A stretch of DNA of 54,355 nucleotides from Caldifarciminota bacterium (GTDB taxonomy: Bacteria > Hydrothermota > Hydrothermia > B15-G9), in assembly GCA_015489175.1 (NCBI GenBank), contig WGAI01000001.1, positions 1 to 54,355 on the forward strand, in the 5' to 3' direction. The position numbers were made by a program, and so were the translations under genes. The first letter of the stretch is position 1. Every line of letters starts with the position of its first letter. Of this stretch, positions 17,951-28,796 are shown piece by piece. The notes beneath the pieces were generated by a model. It saw only the letters and a list, made by a program, of their open reading frames with translations. It was not told where the DNA came from and ran no database searches.

Positions 17951-20626
17951 CTAACCTGTCATCCTTGAAAGGTGCGCTTCGAGCCTTGCTATCTTGTTTT
18001 TGAAATTGCGTGCCTTTTCTCTTTCGGCCTCGACCACATGGGAAGGCGCCTTCTCCACGAAGTTTTTGTTGTTCAGTTTCTTCTCAGTCCGCTCAAGCAG
18101 CTTCTTCAGCTCAGTAATCTCTTTGAGAAGCCTTGCTTTTTCTTTCTCCACATCTATCAGACCTTCGAGCGGCACATAAAAGTCTATCCCCTGAATTACA
18201 GTAGATGCCGACATGCGAGGCGGTTCACCCTCGTATCTGACAGCGGAGACCCTGGCCAGCGATGCGAGCAACTCAAGTTTGGCATCAAGCAGATCCCTGA
18301 CTTTTTCGGCTTCCGGCATGCGTGCCACCAGCTCGATGTCGGATTTGGGCGGTATCTTGAACTCAGCCCTTATCTCGCGAATCTCGGTGATAAGCTGTTT
18401 CAAGAACTCGAACGCATCTGCCGATTCGGGATCGCTCAGCCCGTCATCCTGCGGCCAGCTGGAAACCATTATGGATTTTCCATCTTTGTTGGGCAGTTTT
18501 TGCCAGATCTCCTCGGTGATGTATGGCATGATGGGATGGAGCAGTTTCAGGAATCGGTCAAGTACATAGAACGCCACGGCAAGCGCATCGTCCTTGCGGC
18601 TGTCAGCGAGACGTGGCTTTATCGCCTCCAGATACCAATCACAATATTCGTGCCAGAAGAAATCGTATAGCTTGCTTGCAACTTTGTTGAATTCAAATCC
18701 TTCGAGTCCCTCTGTTACCGATTTTACGGTTTCGTTTAGACGGGTAAGTATCCATTTATCCTCAAGTTCCAGCTTTTCGGGCAGGCCATTCCATTCAAAC
18801 CCTTCCGACTTAAGGAGAAGCAACCTCGATGCGTTCCAAATCTTGTTTGCGAAGTTGCGGCCGCTTTCGATGCGTTTCTCACCAAATCTGAGGTCCTGAC
18901 CTTCGGGCAGCGAGAGCACAATGCTGATTCTGAGGGCGTCGGCACCGTATTTTTCCATGTATTCGATGGGATCGATAAAATTGCCCTTGCTCTTGGAGAT
19001 CTTTTCGCCCTTTTCGTCGCGGACAAGTCCGTGCAGGTAGATGTCGGTAAACGGTTTTTCCTTCATGAATTCATAGCCCGCCATGACCATGCGTGCAACC
19101 CAGAAGAACAATATGTCCCAGCCCGAAATAAGCACATCGTTCGGGTAGAATTTATCGAGCCATTCCGTCTTTTCAGGCCATCCGAGCGTTGAAAACGGCC
19201 AGAGCCACGAGGAAAACCATGTATCAAGCACATCTTCGTCCTGAACGAGGTTTGTTGACCCGCATTTCGGGCATTTCTCTGGTGGCTCCTCCGACACGAC
19301 CGTATGACCACAATCTTTGCAATAATAAACAGGAATTCGATGACCCCACCATATCTGTCGGGATATGCACCAGTCCTTTACATTCTCAAGCCAATGGAAG
19401 TAGATTTTTTCAAACCTTTTCGGGGTGATCTTGATCTCACCTTTCTTAACTGCCTCGATTGCAGGCTCTGCAAGGGGTTTCATCTTCACGAACCACTGTT
19501 CGGACAGGTAAGGCTCGATCACGGTATGGCATCGATAGCAGTGCCCAACTGCGTGGCTGTGGTGCTCTATTTTTTCGATAAAGCCGAGCTCCTTAAGCTC
19601 CTCGACAATGCGTTCTCTTGCCTCATATCTATCCATTCCGCGGTAAGGACCGGCGTTTTCGTTCATCTTCGCCTCTTTGTCCATCACAACTACGAACGGG
19701 AGACCGTGTTTCATGCCCATCTCGTAGTCGTTGGGGTCATGTGCAGGCGTGACTTTCACAGCACCCGTCCCGAATTCGGGATCCACAAGTTCGTCTGCAA
19801 TTATCGGTATTTCCGGGGGCACATCTGTCGGCTCTTGATCTCCCACTGCGTAGCTCCGCCTCATCCAATCGACCATTGGAAGCCTTACTTTTTTGCCTAC
19901 CAGATGTTTGTAACGCTCATCGTCAGGGTGCACCGCGACGGCGGTGTCGCCCAGATATGTTTCAGGCCTTGTGGTGGCCACCACTATATATTTTTCAGGG
20001 GCATCCACAAGCGGATATCTGATATACCAGAGATGGCCCTCGTGCTCCTCATGCTCCACCTCATCGTCTGCAAGTGCCGTGCCGCAGCGAGGACACCAGT
20101 TGATTATGCGCGTTCCCCTGTAAATCAAGCCCTCCTCGAACAGCTTTACAAACGCCGTTATGACCGCACGATACATATCCGGATCCATGGTGAACTTGGA
20201 GCGTGACCAATCCGCCGATACACCAAGCCTTTTTAGCTGGTTGATAATCCTGTTGCCGTATTCCTCCTTCCATTTCCACACCCTGCGGATAAACTCCTCA
20301 CGGCCGACATCAAATCTGGTTTTCCCTTCTTTTGCAAGCTGCCTTTCAACCACATTCTGCGTTGCTATACCTGCATGGTCAGTGCCCGGCTGCCACAACA
20401 CATTGTAGCCCTGAAGCCTGCGCCACCGCACGAGTATGTCCTGCAAGGTGTTGTTCAGAACATGGCCGATGTGGATGATTCCTGTCACATTCGGAGGAGG
20501 CATCGAAATTGAGAATTTCGGACGCGATTCATCGTTCGGGTCAGCTTTAAAGAACCCGCTCTCTTCCCAAAATTTGTACCACCTATCCTCGACCTCTTTG
20601 TGGTTGTATCTCTTTGGTATCTCCAT
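17951..20626 (-). CDS. valS: Valyl-tRNA synthetase
   Basis: Class I synthetase for tRNA-Val. The frame is open to 20665, but MEIPKRYNHKEVEDRWYKFW at 20626 matches the family N-terminus, so the upper 13 codons are dropped, leaving 891 residues. HIGH is intact in PPPNVTGIIHIGHVLNN (52-55); KMSKS reads KISKS around 541; the editing domain has TTRPETYLGDTAVAVHP; a two-Cys-pair zinc ribbon CPKCGS lies near 440. The C-terminal coiled-coil arm (VEKEKARLLKEITELKKLLE) completes the protein. No good Shine-Dalgarno sequence and no T-box are seen upstream. A small membrane protein and the YraN and MFS genes follow on the same strand. Confidence 0.97.
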   Translation of the reverse strand: MEIPKRYNHKEVEDRWYKFWEESGFFKADPNDESRPKFSISMPPPNVTGIIHIGHVLNNTLQDILVRWRRLQGYNVLWQPGTDHAGIATQNVVERQLAKEGKTRFDVGREEFIRRVWKWKEEYGNRIINQLKRLGVSADWSRSKFTMDPDMYRAVITAFVKLFEEGLIYRGTRIINWCPRCGTALADDEVEHEEHEGHLWYIRYPLVDAPEKYIVVATTRPETYLGDTAVAVHPDDERYKHLVGKKVRLPMVDWMRRSYAVGDQEPTDVPPEIPIIADELVDPEFGTGAVKVTPAHDPNDYEMGMKHGLPFVVVMDKEAKMNENAGPYRGMDRYEARERIVEELKELGFIEKIEHHSHAVGHCYRCHTVIEPYLSEQWFVKMKPLAEPAIEAVKKGEIKITPKRFEKIYFHWLENVKDWCISRQIWWGHRIPVYYCKDCGHTVVSEEPPEKCPKCGSTNLVQDEDVLDTWFSSWLWPFSTLGWPEKTEWLDKFYPNDVLISGWDILFFWVARMVMAGYEFMKEKPFTDIYLHGLVRDEKGEKISKSKGNFIDPIEYMEKYGADALRISIVLSLPEGQDLRFGEKRIESGRNFANKIWNASRLLLLKSEGFEWNGLPEKLELEDKWILTRLNETVKSVTEGLEGFEFNKVASKLYDFFWHEYCDWYLEAIKPRLADSRKDDALAVAFYVLDRFLKLLHPIMPYITEEIWQKLPNKDGKSIMVSSWPQDDGLSDPESADAFEFLKQLITEIREIRAEFKIPPKSDIELVARMPEAEKVRDLLDAKLELLASLARVSAVRYEGEPPRMSASTVIQGIDFYVPLEGLIDVEKEKARLLKEITELKKLLERTEKKLNNKNFVEKAPSHVVEAEREKARNFKNKIARLEAHLSRMTG

Positions 20627-20864
20627 GATGGCGCTTATTTTAAACAAAACCCATGCGTCAGGCAAATAAAAGGCTTACATGTACCTATCCAGACATGTTC
20701 AGAGGAGGGGAATGGGGCAACATTTTCGACCATTTTTTCGGGTATCTCAATCTGGGGTTTTCCACTTTTCCGTTTCGCTTAACTTTTTGTGATACATGTC
20801 GCATCTTGACCTCTATTTTGGGAACATTATCATTTTTAGCTATTTTTGAAACTAAGAAAAAAAC

Positions 20865-22043
20865 ATGCAAAAGAATAAAACTATATCTCCATTGAGACTT
20901 GTTCTCGCGTTCCTAAAAATAGGCCTCACTGCCTACGGGGTTGCCATACTTCAGCAGATGAGGGCAACTATTTTGGGTAACAGATGGCTTTCCCCTGAAA
21001 AATTTGAGGAAGGGCTTGCTATGGTTCAGCTCTATCCAGGCCCCATTATGTTTGATCTCGGCACCTATTCCGCCTATGAAATCTGTGGATTCACCTGTGC
21101 TGCCCTCGCCATGTTCTCCTTCCTTCTCCCTTCATATCTCCTGATGGTAGCACTCTCTTACGTTTACTTCAAATTTGGCAATGTCTCGTGGATTCACCCT
21201 TTATTTCTCGCCCTTGAAGCCATGGTTGTGGGTGTAATTACTCATATTTTTATTGATTTTGTCAAAAAATATGCCCTCAGCTGGCAGGGGATTCTGATCT
21301 CAACTCTCTCCTTCGCCTTAATGATCCTTCAGGTGAGCGCTATCCTGATAATCTTCCTCGCTGCCCTGCTATCCATGCTCATTATTACGAAAATTAAAAA
21401 TCCTCGAAAGAATGTGAAAGCTTTTGAAACTTCATCTCACACTGGAAATCTCGAAAAAATTGGTTTTGGAGCAACTGCACTTGTATTCGTTGGTTTAATT
21501 ATACTCACTATCATCTCTCCCAAGGGCTCCTCCGCCGCTCTTACAACCTCCATGTTCAAAATCGGAGCAGTGGCCTTTGGCAATGCCTTCACCATCATGC
21601 CCCTCATGCAGCAGGAGGTGGTTTCAATTCATCACTGGCTAACCCTGAAGCAGTTTTCGGATGGTATAGCCCTTGGGCAAATAACTCCAGGCCCATTTCT
21701 GATCACAGCCGTATTCATTGGCTATAAAGTCTCGGGAATTCCGGGAAGTGCCCTTGCAGCATTCGCAATATTTTTCCCGAGTTTTTTCTATACCCTTATC
21801 GCAACCCTTACCTATTCAAAGATCAGAAACAACATGTATGTAAAAAAGGCTATAAAAGGCATTCTATCCGCATTTACCGGTATGTTACTTTATGTTTTGA
21901 TAAGTATCGGGAAGTTTTCGCTTAGAAATCCAGTTGCCATCATCTGGGCCCTATGGGCATTTGTAGCGGTCCGATTTCTGAAGCTAAACCTGCTGTGGGT
22001 TTTCCTTATCGGCATGATTTTCTCGATTATCTTTTACATTTGA
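20865..22043 (+). CDS. chrA: Chromate transporter family (ChrA) protein
   Basis: A 392-residue CHR-family transporter with two homologous halves: FLKIGLTAYGVAILQQMRA with GLAMVQLYPGPIMFDLGTY early, and FKIGAVAFGNAFTIMPLMQQ with GIALGQITPGPFLITAVFIG in the second half. Paired PGP motifs and about ten helices are typical of the long (two-domain) ChrA form, which exports chromate in exchange for sulfate. No Shine-Dalgarno sequence precedes the ATG. No other metal-resistance gene is close. Substrate may be sulfate-like anions other than chromate. The 3' side borders a recombination scar with two truncated genes. Confidence 0.92.
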   Translation: MQKNKTISPLRLVLAFLKIGLTAYGVAILQQMRATILGNRWLSPEKFEEGLAMVQLYPGPIMFDLGTYSAYEICGFTCAALAMFSFLLPSYLLMVALSYVYFKFGNVSWIHPLFLALEAMVVGVITHIFIDFVKKYALSWQGILISTLSFALMILQVSAILIIFLAALLSMLIITKIKNPRKNVKAFETSSHTGNLEKIGFGATALVFVGLIILTIISPKGSSAALTTSMFKIGAVAFGNAFTIMPLMQQEVVSIHHWLTLKQFSDGIALGQITPGPFLITAVFIGYKVSGIPGSALAAFAIFFPSFFYTLIATLTYSKIRNNMYVKKAIKGILSAFTGMLLYVLISIGKFSLRNPVAIIWALWAFVAVRFLKLNLLWVFLIGMIFSIIFYI

Positions 22044-22079
22044 CTCAAGGCCTGACATATCCACATGATCCAAGGAGAG

Positions 22080-22343
22080 CTAATTTTTGCCTTTACCCAA
22101 CAGATTGCCCCCAGATTGCTTCAGTTCCCGCACGCCTTTGAACATGCCGCCCGGGAGATGCACGGGATGTTCCGTTACCACAACTTCGTCTCCTATGATA
22201 AGTTCTGGGAATACTGTAATCATTTCAGCAGATTTGAGATCAAACAGCTTTGTCGTCAACTCGATTTTTACGAGCTGCTGCTCCTTGTGTCCGAGATCGA
22301 TTTCAAATAGCACATTACCACTGGCATCTTTAAACCTCAGGGC
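22080..22343 (-). pseudogene. Possible gene fragment of unknown family
   Basis: A minus-strand frame reads MALRFKDASGNVLFEIDLGH and continues with FPELIIGDEVVVTEHPVHLP to a stop at 22080. Its composition is protein-like, unlike the plus-strand translation of the same bases, which is rich in Ser, Cys and Thr. Upstream the frame stays open into the decayed ATPase, whose plus-strand homology begins near 22375, so this fragment looks like the 3' end of a gene truncated at that junction. No family recognised and the start codon is a guess. Confidence 0.3.
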
Positions 22344-22374
22344 CATGGGCTTGCCTATCCGACCTCTTTCAGTG

Positions 22375-23542
22375 GACATTAGTGGTTTTGAGCTCGCAGA
22401 TAACATGGAAACCAGACCAAAAGTGGCTGAGTATAGGAGCTTAGTTTACAATCGCCAAACAAATTACACTTTCTTTCAGATGGAGAACGAAAATATCAGT
22501 TATCAAGGAAGTTATGAGGATTGGATTGACATACTTGACAAGATCAAGGTTATCAAACTGCAACCAGAACGATTAAAAGCCCCTTCACCTGTTTTCGAGG
22601 CGAATTTGAAGGAAGATAGAAGCAACATAGCCTCTTTTTTGCACAATCTTAGGAGAAAATTCCCCGAAAAATACAGGAATATACTCTACGGCATATCAAC
22701 TTATGTGCCGGAGATAAACGGCATCGAGACAGAGGAGTTCCAGCTTGACGGCAAATTATTCGTTAGATTGCTATTTCAAGACTCCAGAGGCTGGCATCCA
22801 GCAGCTGTCATGTCCGACGGACAGTGAGGATTCTGGGATTTCTGGCATTTTTCACCCTGAGAGATTGAAATGGTGGATAGAATCCCTCGTCTCCGGCACC
22901 CGTCAAAATACCATTCAGGTTATACTGATGACCCATTCGCCGCTAATTGCTGCGAGCGTTCCAAGGGAAGCATGGTGGATAACAACAGCTTCTGCTTCAG
23001 GTGCTTATATTGAGCAAGTACCTGACTTCGTGGACAAAATTGAGGAACTGCTATGTTTGAAAATCATAAAAATTTTAGGTGAAGACAAGTGCCATATCCT
23101 CTTGGTAGAAGCCATATTGCGGCACATCAAACTGAAAGGATTGCATCCCCAAAAGTTGATCGAGAAAGGAGCGGGAGGGGTCTGGAAAACATTCCAAAAA
23201 CAACTCAAAAGTTCCAGCTTGTATCATGGCGAGATCGTCCTTCTGGATTGCGACAGAACTGAAAAGGAGATCCCAAAGATAGAAAAATTTCGGGCTCGAT
23301 TCAAATGGGAAATTCACCTGACCGTGTTAGAACCCAATTGCGAAGGGGTCATTTTGAACTGGGCGGGGATAAATTCCAATTCGTCCAAAAGGGAGTTTCG
23401 CAGAATCTTGGCAAATTATGAGTTCATCCATCCAGATCAATTCATCCCCTTTGTCATCGAAGAGCTTGTTTCATGGGATAATCCGCCTAATGTGGTTCAG
23501 GAACTTATTGGCTTATTGAAGAGAATAGCATTATTGGGATAA
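22375..23542 (+). pseudogene. Decayed OLD-type AAA ATPase/TOPRIM protein
   Basis: Two overlapping plus-strand frames carry pieces of one AAA_21/OLD-like gene. The first (QTNYTFFQMENENISYQGSY to VMSDG) is followed by a stop; inserting one base gives SDGTVRILGFLAFF, the ABC-signature region. The frame then resumes as HPERLKWW and VILMTHSPLIAASV, the D-loop and His-switch region, with the Walker B acidic segment between them deleted. Downstream, HILLVEAILRHIKLKG lacks the Gly-x-x-Asp that follows the catalytic Glu of the TOPRIM domain, while LLDCDRTEKE (DxD site) remains. The N-terminal Walker A part is absent. Such genes often act in phage defence; this one cannot work. Confidence 0.75.
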
Positions 23543-23608
23543 TACCTCAACGATCACCGCTTTCTCCCGCAATTGAACAGCATCTGGTTATCTGTTATCC
23601 TAAGAGCC

Positions 23609-24514
23609 ATGAAATGTAAGATCTGTGGCGAAAAGGCGATAATCCATCTCAGACAACACAACCTTGCGCTGTGCCGCAAGCACTTCATCGAATGGTTTGA
23701 AAAACACACCGAGAAGACTATCAAAAAATTCGACATGTTCCGCCGCGGCGAACCGATAGCCATAGGCATCTCAGGCGGCAAGGATAGCACCGCTGTGGCA
23801 CTTGCGTTGAAACGGCTTGGCTACGATGTGCGTGGAATTTTCATCGATCTCGGCATCCCCGTGTATTCGGAATATTCAAGGAACCTCGTAACCAATTTCT
23901 CCAGCAAGTTCGGCATTCCCATCGAGATTTACAACCTCAAGGAGCATTATGGTGAGTCGCTTCCGGAACTTGCTGCCAGAAGGCGGGACAAAATTTGCTC
24001 GATGTGTGGAACCATAAAGCGATACATCCTGAACAAATGGGCGCTTGAGATCGGGGCAGCAGCACTTGTGACAGGTCACAATCTGGACGATGAGGCGGCA
24101 ACCCTGCTCTCCAACACTCTGAGGTGGGACGCAAGCTACCTTGCCAAACAAAATCCCGTCCTTCCGCCAACTCACCCGAAATTCGTGAAAAAAGTAAAAC
24201 CATTTGCGTTTTTCACCGAGCGCGAGATAGCCGTTTATGCGATCGTGATGGGCATCGAATTTTCAAAGATGTCATGTCCTTTCTCAAAAGGCGCCAAATC
24301 ACTGAGATACAAGCATGTCCTCAACGAGTTAGAGGTGCAGTCGCCCGGCACAAAACTTAGATTTTACCGGGAGTTCCTCAAGTTTCAGAAGGATTATCTC
24401 AAAGTTCAAATCGAGGAACCAAAACTAAGGAAATGCAAGATCTGCGGAATGCCGACCACGCTCGAAGTCTGCTCGTTCTGCCGCATTTTCGGCCTTGACC
24501 GTAAGGAGGACTAA
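23609..24514 (+). CDS. tRNA 2-thiolation protein, TtuA/CTU1 type
   Basis: A 301-residue PP-loop ATPase that adenylates a tRNA uridine for replacement of its 2-oxygen by sulfur. Features in order: N-terminal zinc finger (CKIC at 3-6, LCRKH), PP-loop GISGGKDSTAV near 51-61, the CSMC pair near 130 and SKMSCPFS, which with a third Cys hold the iron-sulfur cluster in TtuA, and a C-terminal zinc finger CKICGMP...CSFC. A frame with TTG at 23573 exists, but ATG at 23609 begins exactly at the family N-terminus MKCKIC. The recombinase gene starts one base after its stop. This archaeal/thermophile-type enzyme suggests a hot habitat; whether it acts at U54 or U34 is not decidable here. Confidence 0.92.
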   Translation: MKCKICGEKAIIHLRQHNLALCRKHFIEWFEKHTEKTIKKFDMFRRGEPIAIGISGGKDSTAVALALKRLGYDVRGIFIDLGIPVYSEYSRNLVTNFSSKFGIPIEIYNLKEHYGESLPELAARRRDKICSMCGTIKRYILNKWALEIGAAALVTGHNLDDEAATLLSNTLRWDASYLAKQNPVLPPTHPKFVKKVKPFAFFTEREIAVYAIVMGIEFSKMSCPFSKGAKSLRYKHVLNELEVQSPGTKLRFYREFLKFQKDYLKVQIEEPKLRKCKICGMPTTLEVCSFCRIFGLDRKED

Positions 24515-24515
24515 A

Positions 24516-25397
24516 GTGGACAGACAATTGATCGATGACTTCCTCTCATACCTATCCTCACAGAAGAATCGTTCTCTCAATACGATAGAGGCTTACAGAA
24601 ACGATCTCAACCAGTTTGTCGAATTCCTTGAACTCAACAGGGAAGTCGAAAGCATCACGGATGTCAAACAGGAGGATGTCGCGGCATTCGTATCAGCTCT
24701 TTTTTCACACGGGCACCGCAAAACGAGCATCGAAAGGAAGCTTTCGGCTGTCAGAAGCTTTTACAACTTTCTACTGAGGCGAGGACATGTGGAGCTCAAT
24801 CCAGCCCGATATGTGGGGCCAATAAAAAAAGGCAAACAGCTGCCTCAGATCGTGACCGAAAGCGAAATTAACGGCTTGCTCGATGACTGGCATCCTCAAA
24901 GCCCATTGGAATTCAGGGACAAAGCCATAATAGAGCTGCTATACGACACAGGACTTCGCGCATCGGAGCTGCTTTCACTGGATGTCAGCGATGTCAAGGA
25001 TGCCGATTCCGTTCTCGTGCGCGGAAAGGGACAAAAAGAAAGGTTTGTGCCCCTGACAAAGAGTGCCATCTTAGCCATCAACTCTTATCTCGCCGTGAGA
25101 GACAAACTTAAGCCGAAGGAAGAAGCGCTTTTCTTGAACCGTTTTGGCAAAAGGTTGTCCAGACGCGGGCTCTACAATGTCATAAGGAACAGATTTGAGC
25201 AGTTAGCAACGACTTACGGCGTCCATCCGCACATGCTGAGGCACGCCTTTGCGACCCATCTACTCAACAACGGGGCGGATCTGAGAAGCATTCAGGAACT
25301 TCTCGGTCACTCAAGCATCTCGACAACACAGATTTACACCCATGTCAGTTTGAGGAGAATCGTTGAGCAGTATCGTAAGTCACATCCCCGCAAATAG
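24516..25397 (+). CDS. Tyrosine recombinase, XerC/XerD type
   Basis: A 293-residue tyrosine recombinase, the length of chromosome-dimer-resolving Xer proteins. The N-terminal SAM-like DNA-binding domain starts with RQLIDDFLSYLSSQKNRSLN. Catalytic residues are complete: R148 (TGLRASELL), K171 (RGKGQKERF), H238 and R242 (HPHMLRHAFATHLL), H265 (LLGHSS) and Y274 (TQIYTHV). The start is GTG with AAGGAGG six bases upstream, overlapping the end of the thiolase gene, one base after its stop. No attachment site or phage gene is next to it, so housekeeping dimer resolution or a Xer-like role is more likely than prophage integration. Confidence 0.93.
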   Translation: MDRQLIDDFLSYLSSQKNRSLNTIEAYRNDLNQFVEFLELNREVESITDVKQEDVAAFVSALFSHGHRKTSIERKLSAVRSFYNFLLRRGHVELNPARYVGPIKKGKQLPQIVTESEINGLLDDWHPQSPLEFRDKAIIELLYDTGLRASELLSLDVSDVKDADSVLVRGKGQKERFVPLTKSAILAINSYLAVRDKLKPKEEALFLNRFGKRLSRRGLYNVIRNRFEQLATTYGVHPHMLRHAFATHLLNNGADLRSIQELLGHSSISTTQIYTHVSLRRIVEQYRKSHPRK

Positions 25398-25400
25398 AGT

Positions 25401-26381
25401 TCAATCCTGGACGCTTCCTAAAAACCGCCTGATAGCAGGCCCCAATCCGTAGATGAGTACCATTATATAAGCCACCTGAATTATCGGTTTGAACGAGAGA
25501 GCGAACACCGTCAAAGGGCTGAACATTGTGGCCGCAACGCTCAGCGATATAGCCTGTGAGCTTGCGGTGGCGCCCAAAATCAAAATCATACCCTCTTCGT
25601 AAGGCAATTTGAGCAGTTTGGCTGTCAGAACGGCAAGCGTGGTCTGAATCAGGTAGTAAGCCACAAGTCCAAGAAGCACAAGGCCGAAAACTATCGGTTT
25701 ACCTATCACGAACCTTGAGACTTTAGCAACAGAAAAGAAGACTATGATCAGAATTCCAATTGCGGAGATGCCGGGGAACACCTTTTTAATCTCCATGAAG
25801 TAAGCCATGCCCTTCTTTTTGATGATCCAGTGTCTGGTCAACATGCCAAGTATCAGCGGGATAGCGATATACGACAGGAGCAGAACGGCAAGGAGTTTGA
25901 CGCTAAAGGATACGAATACCCCTCCGCTGATTTTCAGGATGATGGGGGAAAGTATCGGAATTAAAATCAAGCCGACGACTGCGATCACAAGGGCGTCCTC
26001 GACGCTGGCATCCGCTATGCCTGACCAGCCTATCAACATGTTTGAGCACGGGATAGCGCCAACCATCACCATAGCAAACGCTATATCCGGGAATGACTTG
26101 AGGATTGTCCTCGATATCACGAACGCGGTAAGCGATGCCACGATGTAAGCGAAGAAGAGCGTGGTAAATATCAACTTAAAGTTCCGCCCCGCCTTCTTCA
26201 CTTTCTCGATGACCATTCCAGTGAGCATCGGGTAGAGCATTATAAACACGGCTAAAACGCTGATCGGCCGAATGTTCATCCTTCTGAAATCCACGAAATA
26301 TCCAATCAGAAGGGCAAGCAAAAAATCGATCAGGACATAGAGGTAAAGTCTTTGCTTTATGTGCATCAAAAACTTACGCAT
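25401..26381 (-). CDS. ACR3/bile acid:sodium symporter superfamily transporter
   Basis: A 326-residue ten-helix membrane protein of the BASS superfamily. The segment MVGAIPCSNMLIGWSGIADA resembles the conserved Cys-containing helix of the arsenite exporter ACR3; LGATASSQAISLSVAATMFS resembles the second discontinuous helix. Start: GGGAG lies six bases before the second of two in-frame ATG codons, so that one is chosen. It converges with the recombinase gene (three bases between stops). No arsR or arsC gene is near, so arsenite export is only one option; organic-anion sodium symport is another. Confidence 0.85.
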   Translation of the reverse strand: MRKFLMHIKQRLYLYVLIDFLLALLIGYFVDFRRMNIRPISVLAVFIMLYPMLTGMVIEKVKKAGRNFKLIFTTLFFAYIVASLTAFVISRTILKSFPDIAFAMVMVGAIPCSNMLIGWSGIADASVEDALVIAVVGLILIPILSPIILKISGGVFVSFSVKLLAVLLLSYIAIPLILGMLTRHWIIKKKGMAYFMEIKKVFPGISAIGILIIVFFSVAKVSRFVIGKPIVFGLVLLGLVAYYLIQTTLAVLTAKLLKLPYEEGMILILGATASSQAISLSVAATMFSPLTVFALSFKPIIQVAYIMVLIYGLGPAIRRFLGSVQD

Positions 26382-26422
26382 AACCATCTCCCTGTTTGGA
26401 TGGCAATTATAAGGCAGGTATT

Positions 26423-26448
26423 AAAAAGGGCGGGTCTTCGACCCGCCC
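26423..26448 (-). terminator. Rho-independent terminator of gap
   Basis: On the minus strand a perfect 9-bp stem GGGCGGGTC/GACCCGCCC (26428-26448) with a three-base loop is followed by TTTTT (26423-26427). It lies about 30 bases after the gap stop codon. Confidence 0.9.
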
Positions 26449-26479
26449 GTCATAAGCTCCTCACATCGGGGAAGGGAAA

Positions 26480-27748
<1,269 letters not shown>

Positions 27749-27756
<8 letters not shown>

Positions 27757-28075
27757 TTCCACTACCTCCTTGTTTTTTTCCACCAAAAATACTTCCTACC
27801 AATGGCCCAGCTATGTTGAACAAAATTGGCAACAGCATACCGAGTATAGACGAAAAATCTGTGTCAGATTTAAATGGTTTGACAATGCCTTCCACTTCCG
27901 TAAGTATCTGTCGCGCCTGCTCATTCGTCTTAGATAGCTCGGCAATTACCTGATTTGCCTGTCTGACAGCTCTCAAAGCCTCCTTCAAGAGAACAAGCAG
28001 GTAAACGAGCACCACAATGCCCAAAAGCACCAGCACAAAGTAACCAAGATGTAACAGATCAAATGTGATTTTCAT
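27749..28075 (-). CDS. DUF948-like small membrane protein
   Basis: A short protein with one N-terminal membrane helix (LGYFVLVLLGIVVLVYLLVLL), then a predicted coiled coil (RAVRQANQVIAELSKTNEQA) and a hydrophobic Gly-rich end. This architecture matches DUF948 proteins, which usually neighbour YtxH genes as here. ATG at 28075 gives 108 residues; a GTG seven codons upstream (28096) is an alternative, and neither has a convincing ribosome site. It overlaps the YtxH gene by eight bases and starts the operon leading to gap. Confidence 0.8.
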
Positions 28076-28183
28076 GGTTTTTAATATACCCGCCACTCAC
28101 AGGACGGTCAAGAATTTAAAAATATTCGGCTAATACCCTCATCTGAGCTTTAAAATATTCCCACTCAGACGGGAGGAGCGAAA

Positions 28184-28792
28184 ATGAAAAAACGCTGGTT
28201 TCTTATAATATTAGTGCTTCTTTTGGCGACAAGCTGGCTATCTGCCTGTGACATTTCGGTGCTGCCAGAAAAGGACAAAGTTCTTGTCGGCGATACGCTT
28301 AAGGTGCTCGTCAAGGTGCATCTAACACATCGCAAATGCGTGCTGCCCATCGACGAAACCGAGGTTGAGCCCACAAACGGGGTCGTGCTCAACCACACCC
28401 CATGGAAAAAAACCGGGCGCATGGATAGAGAAAGCGTTTACACTATCGTCTTCACCCGCGCAGGCAGGAACCGCATCCTTGTGACAAGGGAATGTTCTCG
28501 CGAGGGGCTATCCGAAGGGAAAAACTATGTAGCTGTGACATACAACCGTGAGCGTGCAATTCAGCTTGCCAGACTGATACTGACCGAAATTAAGAACGGT
28601 AAGCGCATAAAAACCAACGCCGACAGGCTATCTGACATTGTGAAATGGATAAATTCTCAGGGAAAAGCAGACGATAAGCTAAACTCCCTTGCCGAGATCC
28701 TCGAGGGCGTCGTCGAGAGCGCTCAAAAAGACCTGAACGCCGCCCGCAGAAAAGCCAGAACTGCGTTAAAATCGACGGTTTTCAAGGAGTGA
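28184..28792 (+). CDS. Lipoprotein next to a NapH-type protein
   Basis: A 202-residue lipoprotein: signal MKKRWFLIILVLLLATSWLS ending in lipobox LSAC. The following domain (about 25-115) reads like a beta-sandwich (VLVGDTLKVLVKVHLTHRKC ... VYTIVFTRAGRNRILVTREC) with two Cys that could pair or bind metal. The C-terminal 80 residues are helical and basic. GGGAGGAG lies a few bases before the ATG. It ends four bases before the membrane polyferredoxin gene, suggesting they work together in electron transfer to something in the periplasm. No family recognised. Confidence 0.82.
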   Translation: MKKRWFLIILVLLLATSWLSACDISVLPEKDKVLVGDTLKVLVKVHLTHRKCVLPIDETEVEPTNGVVLNHTPWKKTGRMDRESVYTIVFTRAGRNRILVTRECSREGLSEGKNYVAVTYNRERAIQLARLILTEIKNGKRIKTNADRLSDIVKWINSQGKADDKLNSLAEILEGVVESAQKDLNAARRKARTALKSTVFKE

Positions 28793-28796
28793 TTTC

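Noticed and set aside
19304-20206. A 300-residue open frame on the plus strand
   Set aside because: Antisense to valS; it is an artefact of the opposite-strand codon use.
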